In this document: positions 14,641-19,222 of the stretch, one piece after another
How the letters are laid out: the number at the start of each line of letters is the position of its first letter
Numbering within the stretch: the first letter of the stretch is position 1
Assembly (NCBI GenBank): GCA_903861055.1
Contig: CAIOSU010000371.1
Coordinates: 1 to 19,222 of the forward strand
Reading direction: 5' to 3'
Length of the DNA: 19,222 nt
From: an uncultured bacterium
GTDB taxonomy: Bacteria > Bacteroidota > Bacteroidia > Chitinophagales > CAIOSU01
Position numbers and translations under genes: made by a program
Notes under the pieces: model-generated
The model's input: only the letters and a program-made list of their open reading frames with translations
Databases searched by the model: none
What the model was told of the DNA's origin: nothing

Positions 14641-15632
14641 GAAGGTGTGTCAATAAGCTTGGTCCAGAGTAAATCCTTCAAAGCGTCCAGTCCTTCTTTA
14701 GTGTGCGACGAAACAAACACCGTCTCAACCTTACGTGGTAATGTTACTTTCAGCATCTTTTTAAGTTCCTCGTCAAGCAAATCACTCTTGGTAATAGCCA
14801 GTACATGATCCTTATCCAAAAGGTCGGGGTTGAATTGTTTCAACTCGTTTTTCAATATCTTGTACTCTTTTTTAATATCCGCGGTATCGGCAGGAATCAT
14901 AAATAGCAGTACCGAGTTGCGCTCAATGTGTCGCAAAAAGCGGTGACCTATACCTTTACCCAAATGCGCGCCTTCAATAATGCCCGGTATATCGGCCATG
15001 ATGAACGAGCGGTTATTGTAATGACCCACTATACCCAGCTGTGGGGTAAGGGTAGTAAATGGATAATCGGCAATCTCAGGCTTAGCGGCACTTAATACTG
15101 ATAGCAAAGTAGATTTACCCGCATTTGGAAAACCAACCAAACCAACATCGGCAAGTACTTTCAGCTCTAATACCGTCCAAGCCTCAATACCATCTTCACC
15201 AGGCTGGGCATAGCGTGGAGATTGTTGTGTAGCCGATTTGAAATGGGCATTACCCAAACCGCCTCGTCCACCACCATAAAGGGTTATTTCTTGTCCATCG
15301 GCAATTACTTCGGCCAAATGTTCGCCAGTTTCGGCGTCCTTTGCTATAGTGCCTAGAGGCACTTCAATAATTATATCCTTACCACTACCACCTGTCATCA
15401 AGGTCGAAGAGCCATTTACACCATCATCGGCATATATGTGTTTGCGGTATTTTAAATGCAGTAAAGTCCATAGTTGGGCGTTACCTTTAAGAACAATATT
15501 ACCGCCACGACCACCATTTCCTCCATCAGGACCACCTTTGGCAGACAATTTGTCTCGGTGAAAATGCACGGAGCCAGCCCCGCCGTGACCCGACCGGAAC
15601 AGGATTTTTACATAATCAACGAAGTTTTCCAA
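14637..15632 (-). CDS. obgE: Obg/CgtA GTPase
   Basis: A 331-residue ribosome-associated GTPase involved in 50S assembly and stress responses, usually essential. The glycine-rich Obg fold spans residues 1-160 (RSGHGGAGSVHF, KGGPDGGNGGRGG, GGGRGGLGN). The GTPase domain has G1 GFPNAGKS at 167-174, the TT switch at 193-194, G3 DIPG at 214-217, G4 TKSD at 281-284 (Thr instead of the usual Asn) and G5 SSH at 308-310. The only possible start is TTG 15632: reading upstream, the codons are TTG-ACT-CCC-CCA-TCC-TAA reversed, with a stop after four codons and no ATG or GTG. MENFVDYVK is the normal family start. It lies downstream of adk and is overlapped by the transporter gene. Confidence 0.95.
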   Translation of the reverse strand: MENFVDYVKILFRSGHGGAGSVHFHRDKLSAKGGPDGGNGGRGGNIVLKGNAQLWTLLHLKYRKHIYADDGVNGSSTLMTGGSGKDIIIEVPLGTIAKDAETGEHLAEVIADGQEITLYGGGRGGLGNAHFKSATQQSPRYAQPGEDGIEAWTVLELKVLADVGLVGFPNAGKSTLLSVLSAAKPEIADYPFTTLTPQLGIVGHYNNRSFIMADIPGIIEGAHLGKGIGHRFLRHIERNSVLLFMIPADTADIKKEYKILKNELKQFNPDLLDKDHVLAITKSDLLDEELKKMLKVTLPRKVETVFVSSHTKEGLDALKDLLWTKLIDTPS

Positions 15633-15661
15633 AGTGGGTGGGGATTAGTTATTGGTTAATA

Positions 15662-15744
15662 GGTTATTGGTTGATTGGTAACTGGTTATTATGAATGATA
15701 TTGATTTTTAACCAATAACCGATAACAAATAACTGATCAACCAA
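15662..15744. repeat. Inverted repeat between adk and obgE
   Basis: GGTTATTGGTT (15662-15672) is the exact reverse complement of AACCAATAACC (15710-15720). TTGGTTGATT (15668-15677) pairs with GATCAACCAA (15735-15744) with one mismatch. It is built from the same TTGGTTATTGG word seen at 9984-10025. It could fold in the adk-obgE message or act as a weak terminator, but no clean T-run follows. Confidence 0.55.
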
Positions 15745-15755
15745 CATTAGGCAAC

Positions 15756-16322
15756 TTACTCCAATTCTTTCACCAAAAGGGCAAAAGTATCTTCAATAGT
15801 GCCTTCGCCAGGTATATTTACCAATTTACCTTGCGTACCATAGTAATTTGCAACCGGTGAAGTTTCATTTTTATAAACCTCAATTCGGCGACGGATAATA
15901 GCAGGGTCTTGGTCATCGGTGCGGCCGCTTGTTGCACCGCGCTTCAACAAACGTTCTGCAAGTGCATCATCGTTAACGTACAGAGCCAGCATGATATTGA
16001 TTGGGGCTTTTTTAAATTCCAACAACCTGTCCAACGCTTCGGCCTGAGCAATAGTGCGCGGAAAGCCATCGAAAATAACACCTTTAGCATTCGAATTTGA
16101 ATCCAACTTAGCGCTTATCATGCCAATAACAACATCATCGGGCACCAATAGACCCTTGTCGATAAAATTCTTGGCTTCAAGGCCCAAAGGAGTCTCGTCT
16201 TTAATTTCTTGGCGCAACAAATCGCCAGTAGAAATATGCAGCAAACCATATTTATCAATCAAATTGGTCGCTTGTGTTCCCTTGCCGCTACCCGGAGGGC
16301 CGAAGAGGATAATATTTAGCAT
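15756..16322 (-). CDS. adk: Adenylate kinase, short LID form
   Basis: A 188-residue enzyme that interconverts ATP + AMP and 2 ADP. The P-loop is GPPGSGKGT at 8-16, the AMP-binding segment STGDLLR at 31-37, DGFPRT at 85-90, and the LID arginines lie in RGATSGRTDDQD (128-139) and RRR at 144-146. The LID is short and lacks the zinc-finger insertion, so this is the short-type enzyme seen in many Bacteroidota. ATG 16322 is clear, and a -7 box TATTTTTG lies 28 bases upstream. It is upstream of obgE on the same strand, separated by 123 bases containing an inverted repeat. Confidence 0.97.
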   Translation of the reverse strand: MLNIILFGPPGSGKGTQATNLIDKYGLLHISTGDLLRQEIKDETPLGLEAKNFIDKGLLVPDDVVIGMISAKLDSNSNAKGVIFDGFPRTIAQAEALDRLLEFKKAPINIMLALYVNDDALAERLLKRGATSGRTDDQDPAIIRRRIEVYKNETSPVANYYGTQGKLVNIPGEGTIEDTFALLVKELE

Positions 16323-16350
16323 TATTACTTTGTTGGGTTAATCTAAAAGG

Positions 16351-16358
16351 CAAAAATA
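16351..16358 (-). promoter_or_regulatory. -7 promoter box TATTTTTG for adk
   Basis: An exact TAnnTTTG match on the minus strand, 28 bases before ATG 16322. No strong -33 element is seen. The rest of the gap to 16564 is AT-rich with no gene visible. Confidence 0.45.
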
Positions 16359-16564
16359 ACCAAAAAAGCCGAATACTAAGTAGGCCTCCACTTTTACTGG
16401 CCAAGTATTTCTTTAATGGCCAAGGATATCATTTAGATTCAGAGCACTAAATTTTACAAGAGTTTGTCATTTTTACTACTAAACAGTTTATAAATTTCCA
16501 GTTTTAGATCTTTTATACCACACGAGCTTAAATTAATAGTTTGTAGTTACTACATTAGCAATAA

Positions 16565-17548
16565 ATGCAACCATCCTCTAGCATCGATGCACTGGTAAAA
16601 GGTCTACGCATGGGCAACAGAACCATGCTTGGCCGCGCTATTACATTGGTAGAAAGCACAAAACCCGAACATCAAGCACAGGCGCAAGAGCTTATTCAGG
16701 CCATATTACCATTCACTGGCAATGCTATACGCATTGGCATTACAGGGGTGCCTGGTGCAGGTAAAAGTACTTTTATCGATGCTTTTGGCATGCACCTTAT
16801 CAGCTTGGGGTGCAAACCAGCAGTGCTGGCCATTGACCCTAGCAGCAAACTAACCAAGGGCAGTATATTAGGCGACAAAACCCGGATGCAGCGCCTATCG
16901 GTGGCACCCGAGGCTTTCATACGCCCCTCCCCTTCTGCTGGTGCATTGGGGGGTGTAGCGGGTAAAACCCGCGAAACTATTTTGATTTGCGAAGCCGCTG
17001 GATTTGACACGATCATTATTGAAACCGTTGGCGTGGGACAATCAGAAACGCAAGTGAGCGAGATGGTTGATTTCTTTTTGTTGCTAATGCTTGCCGGTGC
17101 TGGTGATGAGCTACAAGGCATGAAAAGGGGTATTATGGAAATGGCCGATGCACTGGTGATAAATAAAGCCGATGGCGACAATATTGCTGCTGCCAAACGT
17201 GCCGCAGGTGATTACAAAAACGCGCTTCACCTTTTTCCGCCGAGCAACAGCACCTGGATTCCGCAAGTGGCTACTTGCTCAGCCATAACTGGCGATGGTG
17301 TAGCCGATATTTGGCAAACTATAAGTGCCTATGCTTCGCAAATGCAGGGCAACGGCTATTGGCTGAATAAACGCAAACAGCAAGAGCTGTTTTGGTTTCA
17401 GGAACACCTTAACCAATTGCTCAAGGAACGATTGTACCGCAATAGCCAATACCAAATGCAACTTCAACAGCTAGAGGAGCAGGTAAATAATGGCACTATT
17501 AACGCCTATGTGGGCGCTTGGCGCTTTGTTGATAGCCTTACCAAATAA
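16565..17548 (+). CDS. meaB: MeaB/ArgK-family G-protein chaperone
   Basis: A 327-residue G3E-class GTPase that protects and reloads B12-dependent methylmalonyl-CoA mutase or a relative. Walker A is GVPGAGKST at 61-69. DPSS at 91-94 and LGDKTRM at 102-108 are the family's switch/base contacts, ETVGVGQSE at 153-161 is the signature, and NKAD at 200-203 gives guanine specificity. The C-terminal helices (about 255-327) form the dimerisation region. No mutase gene is within view, so its client is inferred from the family. A one-mismatch -7-like box, TACATTAG (16551-16558), ends six bases before the ATG. The gap to the Rrf2 gene is only 41 bases. Confidence 0.94.
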   Translation: MQPSSSIDALVKGLRMGNRTMLGRAITLVESTKPEHQAQAQELIQAILPFTGNAIRIGITGVPGAGKSTFIDAFGMHLISLGCKPAVLAIDPSSKLTKGSILGDKTRMQRLSVAPEAFIRPSPSAGALGGVAGKTRETILICEAAGFDTIIIETVGVGQSETQVSEMVDFFLLLMLAGAGDELQGMKRGIMEMADALVINKADGDNIAAAKRAAGDYKNALHLFPPSNSTWIPQVATCSAITGDGVADIWQTISAYASQMQGNGYWLNKRKQQELFWFQEHLNQLLKERLYRNSQYQMQLQQLEEQVNNGTINAYVGAWRFVDSLTK

Positions 17549-17589
17549 AGTTATTAGTAGCTCTGTTCAGTATTTCGTAAATTAGCATT

Positions 17590-18027
17590 GTGATATCCAA
17601 GAAGGCTAAATATGCCATCCATGCGCTAGTAAAACTCGCTCGCGACCGCGAGAAGGGCCCGATACTTATTAGTGAAATTTCGAAAGAAGGGCACATACCC
17701 CAAAAATTTCTGGAAGCTATTTTGCTCGATTTGAAGCGTGCGGGCGTACTCAACAGTAAAAAAGGCAAAGGCGGTGGATACTACCTAATTAAAAAACCGG
17801 AAGAAGTAAACATGGCCGATGTGCTTCGTTTGTTTGACGGTGCATTGGCTTTGCTGCCTTGCGTAACCTACAAATATTACGAACGCTGCGAAGAATGTAC
17901 CGATGAGCTAACCTGCGGCATAAGACGGGTAATGCAACAAGTACGCGACGAAACCGTGCGTATTCTTAAAGACTCTACCCTCGCTACTGTATTGGCATCA
18001 GAAAAATCGACCTACAAAGAACAGTAA
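17590..18027 (+). CDS. Rrf2-family transcriptional regulator with Cys cluster
   Basis: A 145-residue winged-helix repressor-type regulator. The start is GTG 17590: an in-frame TAA lies at 17578-17580, and the resulting ISKKAKYAIHALV is the canonical Rrf2 opening. The recognition helix is near HIPQKFLEAILLDLKRAG (36-52), and the wing is near KGKGGGYYL (58-66). Four cysteines follow, C91, C100, C103 and C109, in the region where IscR and NsrR bind an Fe-S cluster, so redox, iron or NO sensing is possible; which residues are ligands is unknown. It is followed by a DUF2490 gene and a TauE/SafE exporter, suggesting control of a sulfur-related unit (inference). It may be transcribed by readthrough from meaB. 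Confidence 0.9.
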   Translation: MISKKAKYAIHALVKLARDREKGPILISEISKEGHIPQKFLEAILLDLKRAGVLNSKKGKGGGYYLIKKPEEVNMADVLRLFDGALALLPCVTYKYYERCEECTDELTCGIRRVMQQVRDETVRILKDSTLATVLASEKSTYKEQ

Positions 18028-18133
18028 GTTACGGGCATAATATGCCTTTTCAAATCTCCTATTTAACAAGGGTGTAACCATAGTCACCAACCATACTTTT
18101 CGCAAAAGGCATTTTTGTGGGTGAAAATATTTT

Positions 18134-18157
18134 TCGGATAATACTCTATAAATCCGA
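18134..18157. promoter_or_regulatory. Candidate operator, inverted repeat TCGGAT-N12-ATCCGA
   Basis: A perfect 6-base inverted repeat (18134-18139 and 18152-18157) lies upstream of the DUF2490 gene, just before a -7-like box. A direct repeat of TATAAAT (18147-18153, 18165-18171) overlaps it. Its position fits a repressor site, and the adjacent Rrf2 protein is the natural candidate, but binding is a guess. Confidence 0.35.
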
Positions 18158-18166
18158 TAGACTTTA

Positions 18167-18174
18167 TAAATTTA
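18167..18174 (+). promoter_or_regulatory. -7-like box TAAATTTA before the DUF2490 gene
   Basis: One mismatch from TAnnTTTG (final A for G), ending six bases before ATG 18181. This is the same close spacing seen at other genes in the window. Confidence 0.35.
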
Positions 18175-18180
18175 CACCCA

Positions 18181-18960
18181 ATGAATTCAGTAATCAAAAA
18201 AATCTTCGCTTTCGCAATTACCTGCCTAATGCTTGAGGGCCAAGCTTATGCCCAAGTAACCACCCAAAACCTTATTTGGCATCGTTTTGATGTTACAGCC
18301 AAGCTACCTCGTAAGTTTAGAATTAGCTTAGAATTAAACGAGCGCTACTATGCAGTACCAGCGGCCCAGCACCAGTTAGTATTGCGAAGCAATGTGTTTT
18401 ACGATTTAAAACACCATTGGACCGCCTTTAGCGGCTACACTTATTTTCTGCAAAGCCCCAACGACCCAGAATCTACTACAAATTTAGTGGTGCCTGAACA
18501 CCGCCTGCAGCATGGTTTTATGCACCATCAAGATTACGGTAAAGTAGCATTGGTGCAGCGGCTTCAAATAGAAGAGCGCTTTTTTAGAAATGCCACCAAA
18601 ACCGAGCTGATAGAAGGACACCGGTTTGTTTTTAGGTTTCGCTACCGCATGTTTGTGGACATTAAGCTGCTTAACCGAAACGAAGATAAACCTAAGGGCG
18701 ATTGGGTACTGCGCGTGGGCGACGAGATACACCTACAAGCTGGCCAAAGCATAAAAGGCCAACCATTTGACCAAAATCGGGCCATGGCTTTTTTGCAATA
18801 TTTTATAACCAACAACCTATCGGTTGATATAGGATACATCAATTGGTATCAACAACGCTCGGGAAGCCAAGGCTTTTATAATAGGCACATATTTACCACC
18901 GGGCTACAAGCCAAACTTGATTTTAGCAAAAAGCCCCCGAAACCTGACAACCCAAAATGA
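18181..18960 (+). CDS. DUF2490 outer-membrane protein
   Basis: A 259-residue protein with a clear signal peptide (MNSVIKKIFAFAITCLML, likely cleaved after AYA near residue 24). The rest alternates aromatic and polar residues in the way expected of a transmembrane beta-barrel. The HRFDVTAKLPRKFRISLELNERY entry, the LVVPEHRLQHGFMHHQ and LQIEERF strands, and the ITNNLSVDIGYINWYQQ end match DUF2490, a family common in Bacteroidota. The molecular function is unknown to me. The polar Lys/Pro-rich C-terminus is short. The stop overlaps the start of the TauE/SafE gene by four bases (ATGA), so the two are likely co-translated. Confidence 0.87.
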   Translation: MNSVIKKIFAFAITCLMLEGQAYAQVTTQNLIWHRFDVTAKLPRKFRISLELNERYYAVPAAQHQLVLRSNVFYDLKHHWTAFSGYTYFLQSPNDPESTTNLVVPEHRLQHGFMHHQDYGKVALVQRLQIEERFFRNATKTELIEGHRFVFRFRYRMFVDIKLLNRNEDKPKGDWVLRVGDEIHLQAGQSIKGQPFDQNRAMAFLQYFITNNLSVDIGYINWYQQRSGSQGFYNRHIFTTGLQAKLDFSKKPPKPDNPK

Positions 18961-19222
18961 CCCCTCTAAAAGATATGACCCTCCAAAACGATATTGAGCA
19001 AGAAGTAGCCGTGCGTTGGCCGAAAATAAAAAAAGCGTTTTCTATAGCACTGCCGGTAGCCTTGTTGTTGGGGCTAGGCATCATAGCGCTTCGCGTTTTT
19101 GCACCCGAAAAAGCGCTGCAATTATGGGCAGAAATACCCACATTATTGGGTAGAACCAACTTTTGGCTTTTTGTGCTGGTGGGTTTTTTGGCCCAAGTAA
19201 TTGATGGGGCACTGGGTATGGC
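18957..19222 (+). CDS. TauE/SafE-family exporter, 3' end outside the window
   Basis: ATG 18957 overlaps the DUF2490 stop (ATGA), and the frame stays open to the window edge, giving 88 visible residues. A polar N-terminus of about 27 residues (MTPLKDMTLQNDIEQEV) is followed by one membrane helix (FSIALPVALLLGLGIIALRV) and a second beginning FWLFVLVGFLAQVIDGALGMA. The AQVIDGALGMA motif is the hallmark of the TauE/SafE (COG0730) sulfite/organosulfonate exporter group. The family moves anions such as sulfite, sulfoacetate or thiosulfate across the inner membrane; the precise substrate here is unknown. It is probably in one transcript with DUF2490, under possible control of the Rrf2 regulator. Confidence 0.85.
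   Translation, partial: MTPLKDMTLQNDIEQEVAVRWPKIKKAFSIALPVALLLGLGIIALRVFAPEKALQLWAEIPTLLGRTNFWLFVLVGFLAQVIDGALGM

Overview
The window looks like a chromosomal segment of a Bacteroidota bacterium, probably an environmental member of the Sphingobacteriia/Chitinophagia side (inference). The evidence is the gene families present (DUF1361, DUF2490, TrpB2, mammalian-type PTPS next to FolE, fused NnrE/NnrD), repeated TAnnTTTG promoter boxes (the Bacteroidota -7 element), weak Shine-Dalgarno sequences, and AT-rich intergenic repeat words such as TTGGTTATTGGTT. I see no rRNA, tRNA, CRISPR array, transposase or phage gene. Most genes are housekeeping or general metabolic.

Layout. 1-2256 (+): a phospho-relay cluster with a histidine kinase cut by the window edge, a receiver-only response regulator and a receiver-PAS protein. 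2348-3847 (+): NAD(P)HX repair enzyme. 3852-4571 (-): DUF1361 membrane protein, convergent with it. 4704-5744 (+): family 2 glycosyltransferase. 5952-7760 (-): peptide-type ABC transporter double ATPase. 8053-8769 and 9088-9978 (+): two SAM methyltransferases, separated by a repeat-rich gap. 10108-11836 (+): a tryptophan-responsive unit made of a promoter-like box, a 21-residue leader peptide with three Trp codons, an intrinsic terminator with competing pairings, trpB2 and its terminator. 11852-12894 (-): PTPS followed by folE, a pterin operon with a good promoter. 13036-13614 (+): acyltransferase. 13699-16322 (-): adk, obgE and an EamA transporter, the last two overlapping by 4 bases. 16565-17548 (+): MeaB GTPase. 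17590-19222 (+): a cysteine-bearing Rrf2 regulator, a DUF2490 outer-membrane protein and the start of a TauE/SafE exporter, the last two overlapping by 4 bases.

The most notable item is the tryptophan attenuator in front of a stand-alone trpB2. The leader peptide was found by reading the intergenic sequence, and the leader carries the mutually exclusive hairpins expected of classical ribosome-mediated attenuation. Also notable: -7-like boxes only 4-6 bases before several start codons, which predicts leaderless mRNAs; a GTP-cyclohydrolase/PTPS pair whose Cys-x5-HGH motif matches tetrahydrobiopterin-type PTPS rather than E. coli QueD; and a TTG start that seems unavoidable for obgE.
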